Shown one piece after another: positions 24,103-31,405 of a stretch of DNA of 64,000 nucleotides. The position numbers and the translations under genes were made by a program. The notes under the pieces are model-generated. The model ran no database searches and was not told where the DNA came from. It was given only the letters and a program-made list of their open reading frames with translations. Location of the stretch: NCBI RefSeq assembly GCF_042650565.1, contig NZ_JBHSBH010000004.1:248001-312000 (forward strand). The letters run 5' to 3'. Every line of letters begins with the position of its first letter. Position 1 is the first letter of the stretch. Source of the DNA: Nocardiopsis_B sediminis. Lineage in GTDB: Bacteria > Actinomycetota > Actinomycetes > Streptosporangiales > Streptosporangiaceae.

Positions 24103-24996
24103 TCAGTGCAGGTCGGATGCCATCGGACTGGGCCCGGAGGACGCGGGAGCCGCGGAACCCCGGACGTCGCTCCCGCCGGGCCGCCACGAGGCGAACAGGG
24201 GGTAGACGGCGACGGCGGCGACACCGAAGCACAGGAGTTCCAGCGGCGAACGCATCGTCAGGATGAAGACGGTGTGCAGGGCGGCGCCCCCGGCGAACGC
24301 ATAAGGGCGGGTCGGAGCGAACCACAGGGCAACGGCGAGCGCCGTCTCGAAGACGACCGCTCCGAGGGCGATGGCGACCAGGACCGGTAGGGGGAGAAGG
24401 TCCAGCGGGAGCGGGAGGATCGCGCTGTCGACGCCGATCTGGAGCAGCAGGACCTCCCCGATCAGGAACGAGCCGTTGGCCTTCGCCAGCCCCGCGAAGA
24501 GGTACATGGCCGACAGCTGCGTGAGCATGAGCAGGACCGCGGCCCCGGGGACCCGCCCGGCCCTGCCGAGCACCCGGCCGCCGCCGGAGGCGGCCAGGAA
24601 CGTCACCAGCAGCGTGATGAGCAGCAGGTGATTGCTGTAGGTGCGCTCATCGAGGAGCAGGCAGTACCAGCCGCACAGGGCGAGCAGACCGCCCGAGAAG
24701 TGGACCGCGATCCCGAAGACCACCAGCAGAGCGGCGACGGCCCACACCGAGGCGACGAGTAGCCAGGGCACCGCGGGCAGCGGCACGACGGGGAGGGGGA
24801 CGGGCTCGCCCGCCAGGCGGATCAGATCGGGCAGGAACAGGCAGAGCTTGAGCAGCGCCACCGCGCCGAGGAGCATCCGCGCGATCCCCAACGCACGCGC
24901 GCTCACGGTCGAGTCGACGAGGGAGGCGACCAATGCGGATACGGCACCCACGGAGTCCCGGGATCGTTTTCCGGGGATCCGGTGCGGTGACGTCAT
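24103..24996 (-). CDS. HTTM-domain membrane protein
   Basis: 297 aa from ATG at 24996, which overlaps the upstream gene's stop as ATGA; an ATG at 25008 is less likely. It is a polytopic membrane protein with about seven or eight helices and the pattern of HTTM proteins (the membrane domain also found in vitamin-K-dependent gamma-carboxylases), for example LLLDERTYSNHLLLITLLVTFLA and LFAGLAKANGSF. Bacterial HTTM proteins are mostly uncharacterised. The soluble part usually attached to this domain appears to be the separate 128-aa gene just upstream. Its role inside a pilus locus is unknown; modification of exported proteins is one speculation. Confidence 0.8.
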   Translation of the reverse strand: MTSPHRIPGKRSRDSVGAVSALVASLVDSTVSARALGIARMLLGAVALLKLCLFLPDLIRLAGEPVPLPVVPLPAVPWLLVASVWAVAALLVVFGIAVHFSGGLLALCGWYCLLLDERTYSNHLLLITLLVTFLAASGGGRVLGRAGRVPGAAVLLMLTQLSAMYLFAGLAKANGSFLIGEVLLLQIGVDSAILPLPLDLLPLPVLVAIALGAVVFETALAVALWFAPTRPYAFAGGAALHTVFILTMRSPLELLCFGVAAVAVYPLFASWRPGGSDVRGSAAPASSGPSPMASDLH

Positions 24997-25379
24997 CGTC
25001 CCGCGCATCGATGCACGTCGGTGGTGTCAGGGGCGCGGCGGACGTGGAACTCGACGATGCTCCGGTCCCCGCGGCACGCCGCGTCGAGGAGTGCGTCGTC
25101 CAGGGCCACGTCACCCCGGCCGGCGCGGATCGACCGCCGGGTGAACTCCGAAGCGGTGCCGTCGGCGTGTACTGCCGTGACATCCGGCCACGTGGGGACC
25201 GTGGAGTACATGTGCCACCCGAAGCGCGCGGGCCGGTCGGCCCCGGAGAGAAGCAGAAACGACGGCACGAGGACCTGCACGGCGACGACACAGGGCACGA
25301 CCCACGCGGCCAGGCGCCCCTTACGGCCGGCGACCCGCGCAGGGCCGCCCGAGCGGTCCGGCCCGTCCGGGTCGCCCAT
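24993..25379 (-). CDS. 128-aa partner of the HTTM protein
   Basis: One N-terminal hydrophobic helix (AAWVVPCVVAVQVLVPSFLLL) then an extracytoplasmic domain of about 80 residues beginning RFGWHMYSTVPTWPDVTAV, the kind of segment found after the membrane core in longer HTTM proteins. ATG at 25379 shares one base with the stop of the transglycosylase-pilin (TGATG), and its own stop overlaps the HTTM start (ATGA), so the three genes are translationally coupled. It is probably a split half of the HTTM enzyme. Confidence 0.7.
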   Translation of the reverse strand: MGDPDGPDRSGGPARVAGRKGRLAAWVVPCVVAVQVLVPSFLLLSGADRPARFGWHMYSTVPTWPDVTAVHADGTASEFTRRSIRAGRGDVALDDALLDAACRGDRSIVEFHVRRAPDTTDVHRCAGR

Positions 25380-25972
25380 CAGTACCAGTTGTCGCTGTAA
25401 CCCGGGTTCTTCGGGTATGGATCCTGCCAGAACGCCCAGGCCGCACACGGCGACCCGTACCGGCCTTCGATGTAGTCGAGCCCCCACTCGATCTGCACTT
25501 CGGCACTCTCCAGATACCCGGGCGGAAAGCTGTGCGCAGAGGGATGCAACTGCGGAATCCCGGCGGCCCCACCACTCGGGTTCACCGCCCGGTGATTCCA
25601 GTTGCTCTCATGCGACCACAGCGTCTCCAGGCACTCCCACTCCCGCCCCGTGAACCCTCGGGCAGCCGCCAACTCCTGCCCGAGGGCCTTGTTCTCCTCG
25701 TTGTCCCCGTGACTACCGCCCATTCCGAAGCCGAAGTCGTACTCCTGCGGCTTCTCCGGCCGATCAGCCTCGGTCCAGGTCTCGCCATCACATTCGGGGC
25801 CCTCGACCAGGCACACCATCTCGCGGACGCCATCGTTGATGCGATCGCCGTAGTTGGCCTGAACGATGGCGAGGATGATCGTCGCCGCAAGTGACGTGAT
25901 CGCGCCGACCTCGACGAACGACGACCCACGGTCGTCGTCCCGGTCAGGTCTGAACCGGAGGGGGCGGGACAC
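25379..25972 (-). CDS. Prepilin-like protein fused to a lytic-transglycosylase (APF C-terminal-like) domain
   Basis: 197 aa from GTG at 25972 (GAGG 5 nt upstream). Leader MSRPLRFRPDRDDDRG, site G16|SSFVEV with Glu21 at +5, a hydrophobic helix (23-38) and a Cys pair (Cys54, Cys61). Residues 97-197 match the aggregation-promoting-factor/Rpf-neighbour transglycosylase domain. Visible motifs are CLETLWSHESNWNHRAVNPS with likely catalytic Glu122, GAAGIPQ, and later IEWGLDYIEGRYGSPCAAWAFW ending in NWY. Expected activity is cleavage of peptidoglycan glycan strands outside the membrane. It is coupled by a one-base stop/start overlap to the HTTM pair. Confidence 0.85.
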   Translation of the reverse strand: MSRPLRFRPDRDDDRGSSFVEVGAITSLAATIILAIVQANYGDRINDGVREMVCLVEGPECDGETWTEADRPEKPQEYDFGFGMGGSHGDNEENKALGQELAAARGFTGREWECLETLWSHESNWNHRAVNPSGGAAGIPQLHPSAHSFPPGYLESAEVQIEWGLDYIEGRYGSPCAAWAFWQDPYPKNPGYSDNWY

Positions 25973-26026
25973 GTTCACCTCGGATACCAACCTTCGGATC
26001 TCGTGATGATGGCGGGGGATGGGGGG

Positions 26027-26548
26027 TTATTCGATGGGGATGTCGGCGACAGGCTCGAAACCGGGGACCTCGACGTTGACCGATGTCGTGTCCTCGGAGA
26101 TCAGGTAGGAGGCCCAGTAGGTGGCGCTGTCTCCGGAATCGAGATCGCGCGCCATTTCGGGCGAAGCGGTGTTGATGGCGCACATGCACTGGCCGGTGGA
26201 GTCGAACGCGGGGTTGTATCGAAAACCGTTCTCTTCGTCCACCAAGACGACGCCAGAATGCCCATATGCGGTGTACAGGTAGGTCGTGTTCTGGAAGTCC
26301 AGCAGGCCTACCCGGCCCTCGCCCTCATAGTGCACGGTGTAGGTGAGCGTGGCGTACCCGCCGGCCTCCGACACCTCCAGCTTGTTGACGTCGATGGTGG
26401 ACTCGCCCCACCCTGATTCGGAGGCGTCGGCCGAAGCCACCACAGGGATCTCCTCAGCGGCGTAGGAGGAGGGGACCGCGAGGATCGAGATGAGGGCGAT
26501 GGCGGACACCGCACTCGCGCCACCCGCTGAGAGAAATTTCTTCATCAC
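26027..26548 (-). CDS. Secreted protein related to the OmpA-lipoprotein front domain
   Basis: 173 aa with a Sec signal peptide ending SSYA|AEE and no further membrane segment. The mature protein resembles the N-terminal domain of the adjacent OmpA lipoprotein: both have GVxLVDxxNxxRYxP, a CxC pair (CMC here, CLC there), then TTSVNVEVP/VTSVAVATP and an ending xIPI/NIPL. The two genes look like a duplication, one free and one anchored to the wall. The fold is probably an immunoglobulin-like beta sandwich of the DUF4352 kind; this is tentative. Function unknown. Confidence 0.75.
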   Translation of the reverse strand: MMKKFLSAGGASAVSAIALISILAVPSSYAAEEIPVVASADASESGWGESTIDVNKLEVSEAGGYATLTYTVHYEGEGRVGLLDFQNTTYLYTAYGHSGVVLVDEENGFRYNPAFDSTGQCMCAINTASPEMARDLDSGDSATYWASYLISEDTTSVNVEVPGFEPVADIPIE

Positions 26549-26558
26549 GGTCGGATCC

Positions 26559-27608
26559 TTACTTCCCGAAAGTCACGGTCACGCGGCGGTTCTTCTCCCG
26601 GCCCTCGTCGGTTCCGTTGTCGGCGACCGGGTCGGAGGATCCATGGCCGGCCACTTCGAAGCTGACACCTTCCCGCGTCACCAGTTCTGCCAATCGGTCG
26701 CGAACCGATTCGGCCCTCTCCTCGGATAGCGGGTTGTTGATGGCGTCGCTCCCGCTGTTATCGGTATAGCCGTCGATCTTGATCTCTTCGCCGCTACTCG
26801 CGTCGATCTCGGCAGCTACCTGTTCCAATGCTTCGTCGGCATCCGGGGTCAGGTCGGATTCGTTGAGTTCGAAAAGGACATCGGACGACAGCAGAATGCT
26901 GGTCTCGTCTCCGCTTTCCTCGCGAGAGGTGGTGCCATCGATGTCATCTTGGAATCCGGAGAGGGGGAGGATACGAGGATCCTCCACTGTGGCGTTCGCG
27001 ATGTTGTCGTCCGGATTCGAGGCGTCCGAAAGAGGAATATTCATGAAATCCGGGGTTGCCGGTGTGGCCACCGCGACACTGGTCACGTCATCGGGGGGTG
27101 CGGGGAAAGCGACCCAGATGTCAAGCGATTCGCCCGCGGGAATAATGGAATTATTCTCGTATCCGGAGCACAGGCATGTCGATCCATCGGTGTTCATAAG
27201 CGGGAAATAGCGTTCCCTGTTGGCGGTGTCGACGAGCGTGACGCCATCGGGCGTGCGGTATGTTCCGTCGGCCGCCACCAGCGCGTAATCGAATGTCACG
27301 CTGTCGTTCTCGCTGACGTTGGTGGCCGTCATCTCCAGCACGACGACGTCGTCGCTCTCACGCTCGAGAGTGTTGATATCGAGCTGGAGGTTCGAGCCGT
27401 AGGACGTGCTCGTTGAGAGGGAGGTGGCCAGGGGGCCGTCGTTTCCGGACGCGCCTGAGGGGCCGTCCTGATCCTGCTGCTGGTCAGAGTCCCCTGCATC
27501 GTCTCCACCGCCCGACACGCACGACGTCAGCAGGAAAGAGGCCGCGATCAGGGGGATGGCGATGCGAAGCGGCCTCCATGCAGTGGGGCTACCGCTGAGG
27601 ATGAGCAT
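26559..27608 (-). CDS. OmpA-family lipoprotein, peptidoglycan-binding
   Basis: 349 aa. Lipobox LLTSC (Cys30), a Gln/Asp-rich spacer, an N-terminal beta domain of about 130 residues, then a C-terminal OmpA domain (about 235-349). The OmpA part shows LNESDLTPDADEALEQVAAEI, the binding loop DGYTDNSGSDAINNPLSEERAESVRDRL and the terminal EKNRRVTVTF, the residues that hold diaminopimelate-type peptidoglycan. With lipid at one end and wall binding at the other it could clamp the pilus machine to the envelope. GGAAAGG precedes the start. Base composition is less GC-rich than in neighbouring genes. Confidence 0.88.
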   Translation of the reverse strand: MLILSGSPTAWRPLRIAIPLIAASFLLTSCVSGGGDDAGDSDQQQDQDGPSGASGNDGPLATSLSTSTSYGSNLQLDINTLERESDDVVVLEMTATNVSENDSVTFDYALVAADGTYRTPDGVTLVDTANRERYFPLMNTDGSTCLCSGYENNSIIPAGESLDIWVAFPAPPDDVTSVAVATPATPDFMNIPLSDASNPDDNIANATVEDPRILPLSGFQDDIDGTTSREESGDETSILLSSDVLFELNESDLTPDADEALEQVAAEIDASSGEEIKIDGYTDNSGSDAINNPLSEERAESVRDRLAELVTREGVSFEVAGHGSSDPVADNGTDEGREKNRRVTVTFGK

Positions 27609-27708
27609 GGGGTTGTTCGCCTTTCCGTCGCGAATCCTCGGGCCGTCCCACAGGGTAGCGGAGCGGCATCAGCCCGGCCAATGAGTGATCTGACTGCTGT
27701 GGACGTCG

Positions 27709-28857
27709 TCAGGAGTTAACGGATACGTGGATGTGGTCCATGTGGTTCACGGTGTTACCGCCGCGGTTCGGAACAAAGCGTCGGACATCCTGCCAGCGGC
27801 CGACCGGATCGCGTGAGGGGTTCCAGATGTGGTGGTCCCACATGATGTAGTAGATGTCGAGCTCTTCGTGATTGTCGATCATCCATTGTGCCGCCGCATC
27901 GGCGCCCGCTTTGAGATCGGCGCTGGGCAGGTTGCCGTTGGCCGAGACCATGTAGTCGCACGCGCGTCCGCGGGGATGCTCACCACCGTCTTCCATTTTG
28001 CGGTAGCAGCCGACGCCATAACGCTCGAAGACCGCCCCCCACTCGCCCATGATCGCTTCGTGAGTTTCGCACATCTGCCGGGTGATGTTCTGCCCCCCTA
28101 CGGCGTCGCACGGGTATCGGCCACTGCCGGGGCCGCCGGCGATCTCGGTGAAAATCCACTGACCTTCGCGGTCGGTCAAGTGGACGTCGATCATCCCCTT
28201 GGCCTGGCCGTAACTCCAGATACGGCTGAAAGGCTCGCCGCTGTCCTTGGGGCTGCATTCGATCCAGCTGTCCACGACGACGGTCACCCCGCCGATCTCC
28301 ACCGCTCTCTGGCCTCGACGACAGTCCGGGATCTCGACCTCGGCGATCGCCGCGGCATTGCCGGTCATGACCGGGATGGTCTCGTCGTTCTCCTCGGCCT
28401 CTTCCAGCTCCTCCTCATCCGGGCACTCACGGAAATTCCAATGGACGCTTTCATCGTCCTGCAATTCCCGCTGACAGTGGTTGCCCCTCACCTCGACGCG
28501 AACGATGTTTCCGAGGAGGCCCTGGTTGTCGTCGCTGGCCCGGATATCGGTGAGCTCCGCGTTGTTCTCCTGCGCGTAGGTCTCAGCCACCCCTCGCCCA
28601 GTCCTGGCTTGCCAGCCGACCCCCCAGGGGAGATTGCCGCCGGAGATGGCCTGTGCCGCACGGTGCTGGATGTCGCCGACGGCCGCGAGGGCGGCGGCAT
28701 CGGCCGCGGACTGCGCGGAACTGCGCATGTCGTTGGCCTCGCCCAAGCGGATGAACAGGAGGCCCAAGGCGAGGAGGGAAAGCGTCAAGCCGACGAGCAG
28801 GAACAGGCTCGCCTGTCCCTGCTCGTCGGCTGTGTGCGACGTCGGTCTCGTTTTCAT
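27709..28857 (-). CDS. TadG-like protein with C-terminal M15-like metallopeptidase domain
   Basis: 382 aa. The N-terminus resembles TadG/TadE-type pilus proteins: QGQASLFLLVGLTLSLLALGLLF, then SSAQSAADAAALAAVG, the usual motif after the helix. The middle is Cys-containing and acidic. The last 90 residues match the ARB_07466/VldE-like domain related to M15 D,D-carboxypeptidases, with putative zinc ligands His294 (EHPRGRACD), Asp301 and His375/His377 (MDHIHVS). TadG proteins usually end in a plain or vWA domain, so a peptidase tail is unusual. It would act on cell-wall peptides outside the membrane. It follows the Flp gene and a stem-loop. Confidence 0.8.
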   Translation of the reverse strand: MKTRPTSHTADEQGQASLFLLVGLTLSLLALGLLFIRLGEANDMRSSAQSAADAAALAAVGDIQHRAAQAISGGNLPWGVGWQARTGRGVAETYAQENNAELTDIRASDDNQGLLGNIVRVEVRGNHCQRELQDDESVHWNFRECPDEEELEEAEENDETIPVMTGNAAAIAEVEIPDCRRGQRAVEIGGVTVVVDSWIECSPKDSGEPFSRIWSYGQAKGMIDVHLTDREGQWIFTEIAGGPGSGRYPCDAVGGQNITRQMCETHEAIMGEWGAVFERYGVGCYRKMEDGGEHPRGRACDYMVSANGNLPSADLKAGADAAAQWMIDNHEELDIYYIMWDHHIWNPSRDPVGRWQDVRRFVPNRGGNTVNHMDHIHVSVNS

Positions 28858-28890
28858 GGTGAAACGCTCATGGGGTCCCAGGGGGTCAGA

Positions 28891-28924
28891 AGGGGCGCTG
28901 CGGGGAAATCCTCCGCGCGCCCCT
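28891..28924 (-). terminator. Stem-loop after the Flp pilin gene
   Basis: AGGGGCGC pairs with GCGCCCCT, and an inner GCGG/CCGC extends the stem. Located 47 bp downstream of the pilin stop. Major-pilin genes are often followed by such a partial terminator, giving more pilin than downstream product. Confidence 0.6.
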
Positions 28925-28970
28925 CCGTGGCGTCACTTTGACATTCGACGTTTCGCCGACCGAAGGATCA

Positions 28971-29207
28971 TTACGGGGTCTCGGTGGGCTCCGGCTCCGG
29001 CTGGCCCGCGGTCTGAACGCTGGTGATGGCCTGGTCGATGAAGCCGTTGATCCGCGTGGGGATGCCCGTCTGGGTGAGGACGACGGCGGCGATCGCGGCG
29101 ACCAGCAGGATCACAGCACCGTACTCGACGAAGTTACCGTTGTCGGACTTCGTGAACGCCTTGCGGTTGTTCACGGCGGCGCGAATCTTCTCGAACAGGC
29201 TCTGCAT
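28971..29207 (-). CDS. flp: Flp/Fap-type pilin
   Basis: 78 aa from ATG at 29207 with AGGAG 6 nt upstream, the best ribosome-binding site among the pilin-type genes, fitting high expression. Basic leader, then NGNFVEYGAVILLVAAIAAVVL and a short tail ending in a Pro/Glu/Thr repeat. The processing site is odd: with Glu28 at +5, residue -1 is Asn23, not Gly; cleavage after Gly24 would place Glu at +4. It is by size and simplicity the major pilin of the locus. It lacks the Cys pair seen in the three large pilin fusions. Confidence 0.85.
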   Translation of the reverse strand: MQSLFEKIRAAVNNRKAFTKSDNGNFVEYGAVILLVAAIAAVVLTQTGIPTRINGFIDQAITSVQTAGQPEPEPTETP

Positions 29208-29305
29208 TTCTGCTCCTAAGGGGAGGTCGTTCAGCGGTGTCTTATGTGGGCTGATCGCCCCTTGCGACATTGATAAATCTATTGAAGGGAGTCGTCGGGC
29301 GCCTA

Positions 29306-29340
29306 GGGCCCGGGGACCCAACTTGTGTGAGTTCGGGCCC
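29306..29340 (-). other. GGGCCC-type hairpin before the flp gene
   Basis: GGGCCC at 29306-29311 and 29335-29340; on the minus strand GGGCCCGAACT pairs imperfectly (9 of 11) with AGTTGGGTCCC around CACACA. It lies just after the response-regulator stop. Two more GGGCCC copies (29364, 29375) lie in the regulator's 3' end. Confidence 0.5.
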
Positions 29341-29355
29341 AGGTAGCCCGTGGGC

Positions 29356-30051
29356 TCATGCGTGGGCCCGCGGTGGGCCCGGCCGTGCGATATCGTCCGG
29401 ACCGACGCCGTTCCACCGGGCGATCGCCGCCGCACGGCTCGTCACGCCGAGTTTCCGGAAGATGCGGTTGATGTGGTTCTTCACCGTCTTTTCGGTCAAA
29501 TACAGCTCCGCGGCGATCCCTTTGTTGTCGAGCCCGCGGGCGACGGCCGCGAGGATCTCGCCCTCGCGTTCGGTCAGGCCGAGGGAGGGGACGGTCGCCG
29601 CGGTCTCCTGCTGGTCGGGAGCGGCCCGCAGGTCCATCAGGGCGACCGTGGCGGCCACGGGGGACAGAGGGGTTCCGGTGCCCCGGACGACGTCGTGGAG
29701 GGCACGGCTGAGTTCGTCGAGGGTGAAGTGGCCGTGCACCAGGTAGCCCGAGGCGCCGCGCCGAAGAGCGGTGCGGATGACGTCCGCGTCCTCGGTGTGG
29801 GTCAGCATGATGACCTTGGCCAGGCCCGACAGCTCCTCGACCGTGCTCACGCCGTCTCGGACCGGCATGCGCACATCGAGCAGCACGACGTCCGGGGCTA
29901 GCCGTCGGCTCTGTTCGAGGGCCTGCGCGCCATTGCCGGCCTCGCCCACGACCACGAGGTCGTCGGACGCCTCGAGGAGCGCCACGAGTCCGGCCCGGAC
30001 GACCACATTGTCGTCCACGGCCAGGACACGGATGGGGGATGTCGTCGACAC
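29356..30051 (-). CDS. NarL/LuxR-family response regulator
   Basis: 231 aa from GTG at 30051 with a perfect AGGAGG 6 nt upstream. The receiver domain has the acidic pair Asp13-Asp14, phosphoacceptor Asp59 (LLDVRMP) and Thr84. The usual conserved Lys is replaced by His106 (GYLVHG), which may alter switching. The C-terminal LuxR-type HTH (LTEREGEILAAVARGLDNKGIAAELYLTEKTVKNHINRIFRKL) is standard. It sits directly after its histidine kinase and before flp, so it very likely controls the pilus genes. Its start lies within about 110 bp of the kinase stop. Confidence 0.92.
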   Translation of the reverse strand: MSTTSPIRVLAVDDNVVVRAGLVALLEASDDLVVVGEAGNGAQALEQSRRLAPDVVLLDVRMPVRDGVSTVEELSGLAKVIMLTHTEDADVIRTALRRGASGYLVHGHFTLDELSRALHDVVRGTGTPLSPVAATVALMDLRAAPDQQETAATVPSLGLTEREGEILAAVARGLDNKGIAAELYLTEKTVKNHINRIFRKLGVTSRAAAIARWNGVGPDDIARPGPPRAHA

Positions 30052-30160
30052 GGCGGTACCTCCTAGTGAGACGTCTGCGGCCGGGGCCGGCGGTGCTTCG
30101 GGGACGCGGGCATGGCTTCCGGGGCGGGCTGCGGGTTTCCGGCGGTGCGCGCAGGTGCCA

Positions 30161-31405
30161 TCATCGCACCACCTCAGCGGGGTGGTCGTCGGCTTCCTCG
30201 ACAGTGGGCACATGCAGGTGCAGGCGGGTTCCGCCGCCCGGCGTGGACTCGATGTCCAGGCTTCCGCCCGCGCGCTCCGCGCGCTCGGCCATCCCCAGGA
30301 GGCCGTAGTGGCCGTTGCCCTCGGCTTCGGCGGCGCGGACCTGGTCGGGGGGCGAATCGAACCCCTTGCCGTCATCCGCGATCGTCAGCGTGCAGTGCCC
30401 GGGCTCCGCCTGCACGGTCACGACCACGGACGTCGCGTCCGCGTGGCGCTCCACATTGGTCAGCGCCTCCTTGAGGATCGCGATGCTCTCCTGCCGTGCG
30501 GTCACGAGGAGCCGGACCTCGCCGTCCGGAACGCGGGCCTCGCCTGCGATCCCGCTTTCGGCGCTCCAGTGCCCGACGATGTCGACGACCGCCCGTCCGA
30601 AGGGGACGACCGCCGAGCCGTCGCGGAGATCGGAGATGAGCGCCCGTGCCTCGGCGGAGGCGATGTCGGCGGCATCGGCGATCTGCGCAGCGGTCGCCGC
30701 GGCCCGTTCCGGGTCCTTCGCCAGCCAGAGGGGGAGGGCCTGCGCGGCCATCGCGGCACCGCGCAGCGTCTTGGCGACGGAGTCGTGCATGTCCCGGGCC
30801 AGCCGGTCGCGCTCCTCGGCGGCGGCCGCGGCGCGTTCGGCCTGCCTCCGGGCCTCCTGCTCGCCGGCGAGTTCGGTGAAGATGTCGCGGACGCGGAGCC
30901 CGACGTAGCCGGCGATCGGGTACAGGAGCGGGTGGACGACGACCACCTGGAAGGTGAGGAGGTTGTCGGTGGCGCCATCGTGCACCTCGACATAGGACAG
31001 CACGGCCAGCGCGTAGCACAGGATCTGGAAGGCGGCCACGGCGATGACCCCGCGCAGCCCGAACAGGACGCCGCAGATGGTCGCGGTCAGCACGGTCGTC
31101 AGGAAGATCGCCCCGGAGGGGCCGTCGATCGCGAGGATCCCGGCGGCGACCGTGACATCAAGGGTTATCAGCAGCGGGTGGTTCACCAGGTACGGGACGA
31201 ACCGCTCCCAGTAGCGGGCCGCCATCCCCGACAGCAGGGCGAAGGCGACGACGCCGACGGCCGTGGTCAGGAGCAGCTCGTCACCGGTGAGGAGCAGCAG
31301 CGCGATGGCGGTCAGCATCAGCCGCAGCTGGAGGAGCAGGCGCACCAGCGCCGCAAGCCGCGGCAGGGTCGCCGCGGCCGCACTTCCGAGCGCCGGTTCA
31401 CCCAC
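30161..31405 (-). CDS. Sensor histidine kinase (HisKA_3, NarX/DesK type)
   Basis: 414 aa. GTG start overlapping the tadC stop by 8 bp. Several membrane helices in the first 175 residues form the sensor without an obvious ligand domain. A short coiled coil (GEQEARRQAERAAAAAEE) leads into the dimerisation/phosphoacceptor box RLARDMHDS with His207, followed by an HATPase domain (LTNVERHADATSV, ADDGKGFDS, YGLLGMAERAERAGG). Partner of the downstream LuxR-type regulator. The signal is unknown; the membrane-embedded sensor suggests envelope state. Embedding inside the tad operon indicates local control of piliation. Confidence 0.92.
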   Translation of the reverse strand: MGEPALGSAAAATLPRLAALVRLLLQLRLMLTAIALLLLTGDELLLTTAVGVVAFALLSGMAARYWERFVPYLVNHPLLITLDVTVAAGILAIDGPSGAIFLTTVLTATICGVLFGLRGVIAVAAFQILCYALAVLSYVEVHDGATDNLLTFQVVVVHPLLYPIAGYVGLRVRDIFTELAGEQEARRQAERAAAAAEERDRLARDMHDSVAKTLRGAAMAAQALPLWLAKDPERAAATAAQIADAADIASAEARALISDLRDGSAVVPFGRAVVDIVGHWSAESGIAGEARVPDGEVRLLVTARQESIAILKEALTNVERHADATSVVVTVQAEPGHCTLTIADDGKGFDSPPDQVRAAEAEGNGHYGLLGMAERAERAGGSLDIESTPGGGTRLHLHVPTVEEADDHPAEVVR

